A stretch of DNA of 64,000 bases, taken from Pterois miles (taxonomy: Eukaryota > Chordata > Actinopteri > Perciformes > Scorpaenidae). Shown here one piece after another: positions 11,401 to 24,800 of the stretch. The stretch's first letter is position 1. The number at the start of each line of letters is the position of its first letter. A program made the translations under genes and the position numbers. The DNA lies in the NCBI GenBank assembly GCA_947000775.1, contig CAMQGK010000634.1, positions 22,232,001 through 22,296,000 on the forward strand. The letters run 5' to 3'. The notes beneath the pieces were generated by a model. The model searched no databases, was not told the origin of the DNA, and worked only from the letters and a program-made list of their open reading frames with translations.

Positions 11401-14400
11401 ATGAAGCTTTTTGGTGCTATGAAAGTTCCTACGAACATAAAGTCGGACAGTATTTCAACCATTAGGAGGAGTTAAACTTATCTTCTACCTTGAAATAACT
11501 TGGTTGAAACATGTTATCTGTTGCAGCAGCCCTCTGTGGTCCACATTGTCTGAGAGGACTGTAATCTCTGCTGTGTGCTGAGTACCAGCGTGCGATGGAC
11601 TCCTGAGGGCCCTGACTGAGTCCCAGTGGGTTGGAGGAAGCCTCATCCACTCATTCTTATTCTACACAGCTCAGCCTTTCTTTTCTTTCGAAGGGGGGCG
11701 ACGTCTGCTCTGTACTGTTTGCTTTGGAGCAATACAATATCCCTCTGTGAATTTTAGTATGTGTTTAAAAGTGCATGATGTATTGTGTGTTTATGTAGAT
11801 GGAAGACAGAAAGAAATGAACAGAGAAGGAAAGGAAGAAAAATTCATAAAACATTATACTGTTTGTACTATGTGGAGTGTTATTATTTCATTTTTATGAC
11901 ATTTCCACTTTCCCTGAACTTGTCTATTATCATATTATAATTTACTTCATTTCCCAGAATGACTTTCAACTATCTCAAGAGAAGTACAGTAGCTTGACAA
12001 ATTGTAAGCTACACATACACACCAACACTGTAGAGTGTTTGCATATGAACAGAGCGACAACAGAAAGAGAATACATTTTCCTGTATGTTTTTTAAAAACA
12101 CATTTATTCAAAATGTAACACGTCTTGTGGTCACACCGACTTCTGGTCTACAGAAGCTAGAATTATAGACTCACAGTTGTTTTCCTCCGCCAACCAGACA
12201 AAGTGCAATTTACATCCATGTCTGAAAAAATGTCATCACTTCATCATTTTACTTTGTTAGACATTTGTGTAAACATGTCATAATTGGCACATGAATTCTT
12301 GCATTATGGCCAAAAACGTGTTTTGTCAGATCACAGTGACCTCTGGTGTTCCTGAGATATTGTGTTCACGAAAATTATGTCTTGATGTAGTATGGGCTTG
12401 AAAAAAAAAAAACCTCGCTCTTTGATCCTGAGTGCCTGTTTTTCTTTAATTATGTAGTGAAACTATTTAGTGCTAACTGTAGCTTTGCTGGAAATATCTC
12501 ACGTGTAAATTTTTTATTGATACTTATAGTTTCTTTCTCTTGTGCTGATGTGTTTTTGGTGGATTTGGTTTGAGGGTAGACAGAGTAAAAGGGAGAAGAA
12601 GAGGTAAAGAAGGAAAGCAATAGTAGGAGAGTTTGAAGAGAAGAGGGGGGCTACCTACCTTTTCTTACCGTCTCGTTTGTGGCTCTTCTGCAGGGCAGAG
12701 CGCCGCCGCTGATGCTGGCTCTGGAGCTCGGACACACGGGCCGTGTGCTCCTTGATCAGCTCACTAGTCTTGCGGTGGTGTTTCCGAACCAGCTCCTTCA
12801 TCTCCTTGTACTGCTTCCTCTGCTCTCGGACAAAACCTTTCTGTTGCTTCAGCTCCTCCACAGTCTGAGCCTCTAATTCTAAAGACAGGGGATGGAGGAA
12901 AGAAAGCGACAAAAGTGAGCAAGAGAAAAGATGACAGACTGGACATGCTGTAAAACCTGGTTTAACTCTCAGTGCAGATCAGTTTATATCTGCAAATATC
13001 GTGCAAATGCAGAACATAGAGTACGCTCTCATGACGGTGCAGTTGATTTTAGCAACTGCTTGGTTGCTGAGATCTTTAGAGATTGTGTACATCTACTTGT
13101 AGGAGTGGAATATAATACTCATAACTATGTTTTCATTAGCGTATAATCACCTGAATCTAAGAATAGGTGTGTTTTCATTAGCTTACAATGAGCCCTTCAT
13201 ATCTATATAAGGATCGGGTCCTCTTCACCATCATTTTTCCAGCCCAGAACAGACAAACCAAACACTGGCTCTAGAGAGAGACTTCCATGTTATTATGTAA
13301 CCTGAAGTCCACCATAGTTCTCCGACATGCTTATGAAGCTGCAGTAACGTGAGCCGCCAAGTGCAAAACTGTGGTCCCGCCAGTCGCCGTCTGACTTCTG
13401 TTGCTCCTAGTGTTATTATGGTAAGGATGGCCTCTGAGCGAGGCGAGCGTCGTTACCACGGATTTACACTCTGTGGCTCACGTTACTGCAGTCTTGGAAA
13501 GGGAGTGAGCGGAGGGCAATCACACCACTAGATGCTGCCAAATCCTACGTAATATACATTTAATAATATTTGTATGGACAAACATTGTACATTTCTGGTA
13601 AAAGAAATATTTTAAATTACAATTCATTTGCACAGTACTTACATATACTTGCACAATACTTATTAAGTTATTATAATTATTTCTAGGGTTATGATAGCTC
13701 TTATTATTAAGTCTAAAAGGTACTTGACCAGTCTGTGTGACTGAATAACAGTAACCAGAGACACAAGGGTGAGTGTTGGAGGATGAAGCTTGAAAACATA
13801 ACCTTACCAGTGAGGACACTCTGAATGATGTCCTCAGTCTTTACTGACGGTTTCAATGAGCCTGCATGTTAAAAACAAGTTGACATGTTGAGCTGCCGGT
13901 TAGTGGCACAGTTAACTTTCATTGAATTATTCTGAGATGATTGATTATTTGCAGAGAAAGTATTATCACGTGTTGTTTTGATATAAATAAATATGGTCTG
14001 GGGTACCATTTATATGAAGAGTAAAACCTTGTTTATCCTCCCCTAAAAAAATCTTTTGAGAATTTAGAGCCAATCAACATGAGATACAGGGACACACATT
14101 TTCTGTTATTATTAATACAAGCTTAGAGGCACAATTAAATATTCTACATTTTCAGATTAATGTACATTTCATTAAAATGTGCATATTTTAAACTGTGAAT
14201 AATTACTAAAGCAAACTATATAATGTATTATCGCATCAGCATATTTTCTTACTTCTTTCTTGAAGTGAATATGATATTTCAGCATAAAGTAAGATCCACA
14301 TTTCAGTGCATTTACAAAGCACTTCAAGTGACATTTTAGCTGCTGGGAACATGCGATAATGGGATTTGCAGGCTGGTTATCGATAAAGTACCTGCAGACT

Positions 14401-17400
14401 GTGGCTGGTGGCCGACCAGCGACGGGGGTTTCGGGGCGATGATGGGTGTGTGGCTCAGTCCGTTCTCTGCAGGCAACGTCACCCTCTGGTCCAGCTTGGA
14501 TTCTGAGGGGGCATCACTTCCTGCCTCCACCTGGGCACCACATGAAAGATTCACAACAGTCGGATCAATCTGGTCAACACCTGAATACAGCACAAACCAC
14601 TGAGTCTTCTGCAGAGCAATTTTTACACATATAGAGTCAAATATTACATACATTATCTGCTGATATCATGTGAAACATTTGCTAACACATTTTTTTTCTC
14701 TTTTCTTGAAACGTGGATACAAGTCCATGAATATTTCCTTCTTCCTTGTCACAGAGCCTCAAAAACCTATTATAATGTTTAAAATACATTAAAAAAAGCT
14801 TTATTTGAGGAACAAAAACCTCCTCCACAAGTCTCTTGTTGTACCTGTGTCCTGCAGGATAGGTTGTAGACATAGCTTTGGTAACCCACTCTCAACATTG
14901 CAGATCTTAATTTCCCCTACACTCCGCTGGACCTCTGTCTATATGCTCTAATCTATGAAATGTTAACGCAATTTTAAATAATCTCTGTCCTAATCATAGA
15001 TCTTCTCCTCTCTTTCTCCACTCTGTCTACTTCACATTCATCTCCGCACACTGTGCTCTGTTGTTCCACGCTCCACCACTTTTGGCGACTGTTGCCATGG
15101 CCACAGCATGAAACGGCGCTCAGCCGGCCATCCTCGAGGGTAATCATATCAGCTGACAAATCAGATAAAAGGAGCCCCTCAGGAACAACCCTTTTTTTTT
15201 CCAGTCCCCTCTTATAATCTGAGATAACCAAGTAGTCCTGCTGTTCCTCTCACATCTCTCCTCAGATATCACCCCTTTGTCTGCTCCCTGTTGCATTAAT
15301 CCTCAGCTGCCAGGACTCTGCGTCATTCAAAATGACACCATTAACAAAGATTGCTGCTATTTTACCCTCAATGCAGAGGGTTACCATTCTCCTGCTATTA
15401 TTATGTTGATGGTCCATTAGTGTGAGACGTCCGCAGTGCGATTGGAGCAAAGTAGAAGGTCACATACTCTTAAGCAGCTAGGACTTGTTAAAACTCTCTG
15501 AGCTGTTTGGCATTTAACTTTATTCAGCTGGACTAAAGCTAAAGGTATCTGCAAGATTTTACAGATTGGAGGAAAACAACCAATCATAGCTGAGCTGGAG
15601 CCTGCTGTCTCTGAGCAGCTGTCAATCACTCACAAACTCTGATCAAACGGTCAAAGTAGGCAGCGCTGATCAAATATGAATCAATATTCTGTTACTGTAA
15701 TGCCTATGTGGTTACTGAAACTTTGGGACCTGGCAGCCATGTTGAGACCAGTTGAGGAAACACCAAGCACCACCCACCAGCTGGAGCACAGCCAATAGGA
15801 ACGCTCTCTGAAATGACCTGTGGCCAAAGTCTACTGTCTACATTTTTTACAGCCTGAAAACAGCCATGAGGAGGTGCAGAAGTCTAGTTTTCTCTCAGAA
15901 GACTTGAATTATTACAATATGCTGAAAAGTTATTATGGACTTTCTGCCCAGTGATGCCAAAACTTTCTGCCTACTGCCAGTTTAAAGGCACCTTATGGAG
16001 TTTTTTGTAAACAAAGTTATGTTTTACATTCACTGGTTTTCACCAAATTACACTTTCCATATCCTTCAGGTCTAGTAAAAGTTTCAAATGCATGTTTTAA
16101 CTACAACTACAGGCATTCACTCTTTGTTAACCAACCAGATTCTGCCACAATCTCCCTGAGCCAATCATATCATTGCTATCAAATTTTAAAACTTTTCTCC
16201 ACTCTTTCAACCCGCCTCGACCCCCATCACCTCCAGTCTTCATCATATTCAGTGCCCAGTCCTGCTCTACATCCCATCATCAGATCTTAAGCAACTCCAT
16301 TCACCACCACCAGTGTCTGAACTCCGGGGGGAATATTATGAATTAACCACAGCATCACAACCCTCTTTAATGTACTTTGTCACAATGGGGTCTAATCGCC
16401 AAAGACTCTATACTATTTATATTATGTAATACACTATGTAATAAATAATTGCTCACTCTAAATGAAGTAACTCCTGACTGAAATGTTTTTAGTGGTCAAA
16501 ATCTCCACAGAGTACCTTTAAAGTTACTTTGAGAAACTTTTAATTGGTTTTGAAACAGTTCCAACGTAAGTCTGATCACCAGGATCACCAGAAACTTTTT
16601 CATCTAGGGAGTGGCGGTCGGGGAGGAAGTGTCTCCGGATTAGACCTACAACTTTACAATTACATATCTCAAGAGGATCAATATGAGGTTTAGAGACGTG
16701 TCATAGGTGTTCATTTCTGTTGTGATTGAGGTGAGGTCAAATAATATCCTCTTTCTGTAAAACCAAAGTAAACGCTGGGCTTGAGTAACCATGTAAGTCT
16801 TATCAGCCATTGTGTGGTTTCAGCCGGACAAATTAATTTAACAGATTTGTAGAAAATTATGGCGATCTTTGACATCCAGCATCTAAACCTGTCACTCCTC
16901 ACAAGCAAAGTGGCATGATGAAAGTCTACAGAGTCACAACGACAGATCTCGTAGACTCAGAGCCTGTAGGTGGATGCTGGAAGAGGCTTGATGAAAAGCA
17001 GCAACGATACTGCTGCAGCTGTGGCAGTTTGTGCGACTGGGAATAAAAAATGGCCCAAACAAAAGTCTGCTGATAATATCTGTCTATGGGGATCTGCGCT
17101 GGAAACAAGCTGTGGTTCATAATTCATCCTTTCACTACAATGGTGCTGCTCGGCTGTGGGCTTTAACGTGTGGTGAAATTAAAAACCTCCTTATGATGCT
17201 TCTTTTTCTAAATTGCATCTCAATATGGTTTTGCTGAAGAAAGCGAACTCCACTCATGTCTGCATGTTCTCACTCTCCCTACCATCTGGTCTGAATTTCT
17301 AAACCAGTTAGTTCCTGACGATGAGGCGAGCGGCCAGCTGGCTGAAGGGCCGCTCATCTCAATCAGCAACTGATCACAAATAATTGCTGTATCAGCGCAC

Positions 17401-20400
17401 ACATGTGATGTCCAGCATATGTGATGGAGAAAACGGCACACACACACACACCTCCTTGTCGCCCTCCTCCTCTCCTCCCTCCTCCAAAGTGAGAGCCGCC
17501 AGCTGATTGGCTCTCTGCTCCATCAGGTTGACATAGCGGATGGGATTGGACAAGGCTTCGATGACATCTAAGGAGCAGGAAGAAAGCACAGCATGACTCT
17601 GGACCTGCAGTGTTTTCTGGATGAAACATTTTACTTTTGGTTTTAATATGTTCGGCTGACTTACCTGCGAATGTGTCTGGGACATAGTCCTTTACTTCTA
17701 CATACACAAACAGAGCCGGTAAAGTCAGGGACTGGTTCTTCTCGTTCCTAAGACTGATGTAGTGATAGCCTACAGAGACAGATTGAGGGTCTGTCAGTTC
17801 AGATATGACAATTCAGGAGCTCAACCTGCATCAGGAAAAATGCAGCAAAGCATCCTGATAATTGAACACAAACAATCACAGCTTATGTTAATATTGATAG
17901 TGTCTCTGCCCCCTTTTCTATTAATCTAATGTTTCATGGTTTCTGATGGTACATTTTAAAGACTGAAATTAGGGCTGTCTATTGATTAAAATATTACATT
18001 TTTATTTGTTATTAATCACATGATTGTCCACAGTTAATCACGATTAATCGCAAATTAATTGCACATTTTCTTATCTGTTCAAAATGTACCACATAGGGAG
18101 ATTTGACAGGTATTTAATACCCTTATCAACATGGTAGTGGGCAATTATGCTGACTTTATGCAACACAAAACACTGACAAATATTGTCCAGAAACCCTCAG
18201 AGATACTGCATTTAGTATAAAAAATATGCTCAAATCATAACATGGCAAACTGCAGCCCAACAAGCAACAACAGCTGTCAGTGTGTCAGTGTGCTGACTTG
18301 ACTATGATTGACATATATCTTGAGGTCAGAGGTCAAGGAACCCTTTTGAAAATAGTAATACCAGTTTTTCCTCACCAAGTTTCTCCTTCATGACAAGCTA
18401 GTATGAAATGGTTGTCACTTACAGATTAGGTTTTCTAGTTTCATATGATGTCAGTTTAGAAACTAGTGATATCAAAACAAATTTATATTAATGCGTTACC
18501 CTCACATTAACTATGACAGCCCTTGAAATGCTTGTATACTTTTTCATATTTCCTCTATTCCCAACCTGTCTAAGAAAAGTGGAATTAATCAATGAATTGA
18601 ACTGGTGTCAGAAATGAAGGTGGACGGTAAGAGCTGTCACCTGGACGGATGGCTGACACAGGAATGATACGGTGGCCAATGAACTTCCCTCCTTCTTCAA
18701 ACACGGCTATCCTTAATGAAGCAAGTGTGGGTAGAACAACCTGAGGACCGAGTAGAAAACACGCTCATTAGTACATCAAACGGACACAATTTTCTGAAGA
18801 AAATATTCCCTATTTGCATTCAATCTATTGCTAAAACCCTTTAGATGTTACCTTGTATGTACGGTATATATACGTATATTATACAATATGTTGTATAATA
18901 TTGTACGCCTGTAGATATGCATTTTCTGAAATGATTTTATATCTTAGAGTGAGTGGGGTCAAAACTAAATTAAATTGATCTAATTCCCTATCGAAGCAGT
19001 CGCAAATTTGATTTTAGGCTTTAAAACATTACAGATGTGTCTGTATTTGTAGTTGCTTGTATGTTATGTATGTATGTATTTATGTATGTATGTATGTTGC
19101 TTGTATAATAAAATAAGTCTATATTTCCATCCATGTTAACTGAAAATGTTACCACAGCATGTATGCACAAAGCCATAGCCTGACCTTCTTGAAGACAATG
19201 GCCTCCTCTTCCCAGACGGGGTTGATGGCGTTGCCTTGAGACGTCTTGGTCTTGAATGCTTTCCTCTTGGTGTCCACCGGTAAGCCGAACATGTCGATCT
19301 CCACGTACGTGCCTACTTTCTTATCTGACAGGAACTGGCCTGAGATGATCTGCAATGACGGCGTAGGAAAGAAAGAAAGACATGATGAAACTCACACAGA
19401 TACAGAGAGAGAGAGCTTCACAGGCACAAAAAGACCAACACAAACACACACCTTTACAGACAGTGTGTTGGCTACTATCCCATCCACTGTGCTCTCAGTG
19501 AAAGGGTCAAAGTGTTTGTCCGGCCGCCTCATAAACTCCGGTTTGAGTCTGAAGCCACATTTCCCATTGTACTCATACATGCCCAGGTTCAACTGCATGG
19601 ACAAATCTGTGAATAGAATAACGATTATGTGGGTGAGAACACTGAAATTAAACTTTAAAATGCGTACTTTTTTATTATTAATTTTATTTGCCAGGCATTT
19701 AAAAAATAAAGGTAAAGATGTAAAGGAATAAAGGGTTTACACGTCTTTCACTACACTCCCTCACCAATGGTTTGGAAGTTGAGCGCCACCAGCTGACAGC
19801 CGGCGTTCCAGAAGAGCTGAGGGTTGTAGTTGGATGAATCCACTCGGGTGCCTTTAGGGTAGATCCTGCTCAGCTGCAGTTTGTTGTATCTGAACAGAGG
19901 TGGTTAAGGACAATGCTGCCAGGCCTGCATTAGAAAGCACTAGTACTGTTAATACTACTAGTATTACTATTCAGTGGTACTTGTTGACTTCTAATCACAC
20001 ACAGCTCTATGTTTATCACTACTACTTTTACTTAAAGGTGCTAAATTTGAATTTCAGACCATGGCTAAGACTGAGGGATTGCCTCCAGCTTTCAGCATGG
20101 CCTGATAAACCTTAACCACTCAAAGTCAATGTCTAATCAAGTTTTGAGTTACCTACCTCACCAGCAAACATCGCTAACTGCATGAACAGTGCAACCAACA
20201 GTGCAACCAACAGTGCTGACAGCTGATAGAGTTAACCTGAATGGAGGACCAGAGGGTGGGCGCTACACTTCAATGAAGATGCTGTGGGTCGGGATTGCGT
20301 TATCAGTGGTAGCACAGTGCAAAGCGTTGGCTGGAGAGACTCCCATGTACTGAAATGCACGCACAGCCAGGCCTTAACATAGCAAATAATTGTTTGATGC

Positions 20401-21803
20401 TATATTAATGCTCCGAATTTCAAATGTAGCATCTTTAATTAGAAACTTAGTTAGAAACTCTCTAGTTTGTCATTGAGAGATGCAGATGACATGGCAATGG
20501 ATGGTTAATGATGAATTAGAGAGTTCCTACATTAATCACATCAACAATCTATTAACATGGTGTCAGGAGAGCGCTTCACTCATAAACACTAACAGGACCT
20601 GCTCTTTACAACAGGGATGGGCAACCAATGTGTCAGTTGCATTTGATGGCCAAGTTGTAGAGACTGTAGGTAGTTTTAGGAATGATTTTAGACACCAGCT
20701 TACATTTTAATGACACTCAGACTATTTTCTAAAGTAGGCAATGCAAAGATTGTTTTTTCTTTTAAGGAAATGAAATAGCTTTGAAGTGGGGAAAGAAGTC
20801 CCGAGGATGGTTTACGCCAGTCAAGTGGAAAGTTCCTCCGCTATCTCATGCTGAAATTTAAGGGCTAGAAGCAAAGTAACCTCACAAAAATAGTTAATAC
20901 TGCCAGCAAGATTATAGGGAACCTCCAGAGACGGCTGGTGGAGCTTTACACAACACAGAGCAGGAGGAAAGCTACATTAATAGTTCAGGACCGTTCACAT
21001 CCTTTGTTTAATATATTAGAAAAAGTCCCTTCAGCTACAGAATATAATGTAGGGTACCCACAGCAATGAGAAACATCTTAAAGAGATCTTTTATTCTGTC
21101 CTCTGTCGTCTTACTAAACAAATGACTTTATTAGATATTAGTGACAGTTGCTGTCTGTTTAAGATATGCATTATTCATATTTTAGCACTTTCATCCCAAC
21201 TGCTTTGCCGCATTTATTAATTATTGATTGTTTTTACCTCACATATTCTTACCCATGGAGAGAGGGAGTTTTTAAGTGTATGTGTGTCTGTGAAGCCAAA
21301 GACAAATATCAGAGCAAAAGGCCTATAATGAGATGTGATGCAGCATCGCAGACACAGCTCGAAGAACTGAATTTAAACGTCAATGCAAATTAGATTCAAA
21401 CGTTGTGCGTAAATTAAGTAGTAAAATTGAGAAGGATACTCTACAAACTCTACAGGAGATTTGGTCAGTTGCTCCAAAGCTTTAGTCTCCACGAAGGACG
21501 ACATCTGGTAGCTGCGATTGATCTCTGTGGACAGACATGGCGATATATTGATCACAGAGATCCAGACTGAAGTTATTGTTTCCTCGGGGCTGATGTCTGG
21601 AGCTGCCATTTATATTTAAAGGGTTTCATTCCAATATTGCCAATAAAAATATATTTAGCGCATTCATTTTTTCAAGCAAACGTCCTGAGCTACATACTTT
21701 TGGAAGCTTCAAAGCTGTTAAACTTGACTGGCTGGATGTAGATGACCAGGTTGGACATTTCCTCTGTGGCAAACGCCTCACTGCCCGCTGTACCCTGCAC
21801 ATG

Positions 21804-21878
<75 letters not shown>

Positions 21879-24800
21879 TATCTAAATGCTATGCTGCACA
21901 ATGTGAGCTTCCCAAAAGCCCTATTATTCTATTAAGACTTGGAGACACATTAGCAGAAATAAATTGCATTATTTGATACGTACACTAGAGGGCAGCCTCA
22001 GCACATGGCGTGCAAATATCACACTGGGCTGTAAATCAACATTATTACTAGTGTGTCAAGTGTGTGTCGAGTATCACTTGCAAGATATGCACCTCATCCA
22101 TTGAGCCCTTTTTACAGTCGTCATCATCATCATCTTCATCCTCACTTTCTGCCTCCACCTCACCTGAAACATGAGTCACAAATATGAGTCACACATAAAC
22201 ACAGTAAATAAAGCTAAAAGAAGTTAAATCGACCTTACCACATACTTTGTGCAAAATGTATGAAAAATGCAGACTGGTTTGGTTTGACAGCCTTTTAAAT
22301 AAAGCTTTTATCTGTTGCCTCCATTACATTTACAGCAGGGACACAGACACGGCTCATACTTGGCAGGTCTCAAGCCACCGAGCTCCCGGCGACTGAGGAA
22401 ATTAATTTCAATATTGTTTTGGTCGAGCTGACCCATCCTCTGCGCCCACATAATGAGAGATCTACTAAAGATTTCCCACCGAATCCCAGGTCACACTGAC
22501 TGAGGAAATTAATTTTAGCAGCGTAATGGTCGAATTGACCGATAGCGTCTGTGCAGCCCGTCTGATGAGAGCTCTGCTGAAGCTTTCCCGCAGAATCTGA
22601 GGTCATGTACTATGTATGACTCACCGATGGACTTCCTGCCCTGCGGCCTCAGGCTGAGCTCAGCTCCCTCTGAAGGCTGCGAGGAATCTGCCATCTCCTC
22701 TTTGGTTGAACCTGTACAGGAAAAAACTAACTTATCAGAAATAAATAAAACGCAACAAGGTCAAACTACTGCATAGCTGTAAAGATTCTATTGATAATGT
22801 AGTGTTTATTCTACCATGATGTAGTACAGCATGTCATAAAACACTGTACTTTGCAATTAATGATAATATTAATTAGTGTACTAGTATAGTAATTATCCAA
22901 AGTGCTTCATAAGCAGGTAACATTAGACAAGAAATGACAATAAAAAGCTGTGCTGCTAAAAAGAACAACAGGCCACAGATGAACGTATGTCCTCATTAAC
23001 ATGAGAGAAGAAAGGAGGTCATAAAAATGTTGATACACACATCTAAGTTGTCGTCAAATGTGTCCTTAACACTGCATTATCTCACATCATAACCAGCCTG
23101 CAGAGAAAGCTGAACATTTTAAGTACTCGGGCACAATTATCGATTTAGACCCTAATGTTTAATGAGAACTCAGACAGCCAATCAGCAGTTGTTTCTAATC
23201 AGGAAGCTGAGGAGCTTTGGTGTACAGAAGCCTGGTTGAAAGCATTTCATCATTTAACATGACAGCATCATGCAGCAACTTGAGTGCAAAGAGCAGAAAC
23301 AAGCTCTCCAGGATTCTTAGTATTACGTGACTGGAACGTCACAGAAACAACTTTGCAATGTATTTGACAGTGTTGTACACAGGAAGGCTAAACAGATAAC
23401 TACAGATAATTCACATCCACTACATTCAGAGTTTGAGCTGGCCTCGTCTGGCCGTCGATTTAGAGTCATTTAGACACAAGTCTTTTACTCCCTATGCCAG
23501 TGGTTCCCTATTTTCCTTGAAGCCCCCATACTTGTGCATAACAAAATAAAATGTTTTTTTTTTTGATAGACTAAATGCCAACAATAAATCTAAATATTTT
23601 GTTTGATTTTGCTACTAAGTTGTAAAAAAATATACATATAAATAGTGTTACATACAGACAGACTTGAATAAATGATCTAGTAAGAATGTTATTATTTTAG
23701 TTTTACATGAGCACGTCTAATTTTGACAACCTCAAAGTAGACACATCCTGGCGCCCCCCTAAGAGGGGTTTGGACCCCAGATTGGGAACTACTGACCTAT
23801 GCCATATAGACATTGTACTCAGAAGGGAGCACTTTTTATTTTATAAGATGTGCTCTCTTTTATTATTTATTGTTTATATAACCTGCTGCTACCTGTCCAT
23901 TGCATACTGCATATAGTATATTTGTGATTTAATTTGTGTGTTGCATATTGCATGTAACTTAGATGTATTTTGGAGAAGCCAAATACAAATTTCATCTAAG
24001 ATTGACAATAAAGTAAACAAGTAGGTAAGTCAGTCTGTCTATCAAGTGGTTTTCTATCACTAGAAAAAAAAACAAATCGCAGATTTAGTGAATTAATAAT
24101 ATGGAAATTTAGGCCACATTTCTTGTGGAAGACACAAATACCATTTTTAAACAATGTGTTATTTTCTAGGTTATTATCATGTATGTGAATAAATGTTTTT
24201 TGTGTGTGTTTGAAGAGCCACAGGTGTCACTGGGCTGCACTTCTTACTCTAAACCAAACCGACACTCAAGTGATCGGTGATTGTCTCAATGCACACCAGT
24301 GCTGTGTATTTCCTTACACCAGGGGGCAGTGTGTGTTAGTGTAGGAATGAAGCTTGTTGCTCAACTACTAAACTACACTACAAGGCCACTGATTACAAGG
24401 TCTGTAATAATTTACAGCTGAATGAGATACTTCATATACAAACATGAGTGAATACTTGGAAATATATAGTATGGTATATAAAGTATGAAAAGGAGTACAC
24501 ACACACAAAAGGACAGATATGAAGTGAAGCCAACTCAAATGTTGGTATGAACGATCGGGGAAGCTAAAACCAGAGAGCGGCTGTGAAAATTTAAAAATCC
24601 ATAAATTGAGATATATAAAAGTTCAGCAGACAGTTTAGTAATAACGCGCACACGGCAGCCTGCACACACACGACACTCTGAAGGCCACTACTGGCTCGTG
24701 TTTAAGATGCCCCAGTGACTAGCAGTGTATAGACCAGACCGGGGAGTGTATGCAACAGCCAATAACACCTTCAGCTGATGGAAGGGGCCATGAAAATGAT

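Noticed and set aside
14531..14653. Longer e22 continuing into the upstream open frame
   Set aside because: That sequence has no similarity to the PLCB1 linker, and only the start at 14530 joins e21 in phase 0 with a plausible tgcccag acceptor.
20480..20710. Plus-strand 76-codon frame as a host gene
   Set aside because: It is part of a Rex1-like reverse transcriptase remnant with stops on both sides.
21626..21901. Poly-Val/Cys and poly-His/Thr open frames over CA/TG repeats here and at 500, 24.9 kb and 51.1 kb
   Set aside because: Dinucleotide repeats stay open in several frames; these are artefacts.
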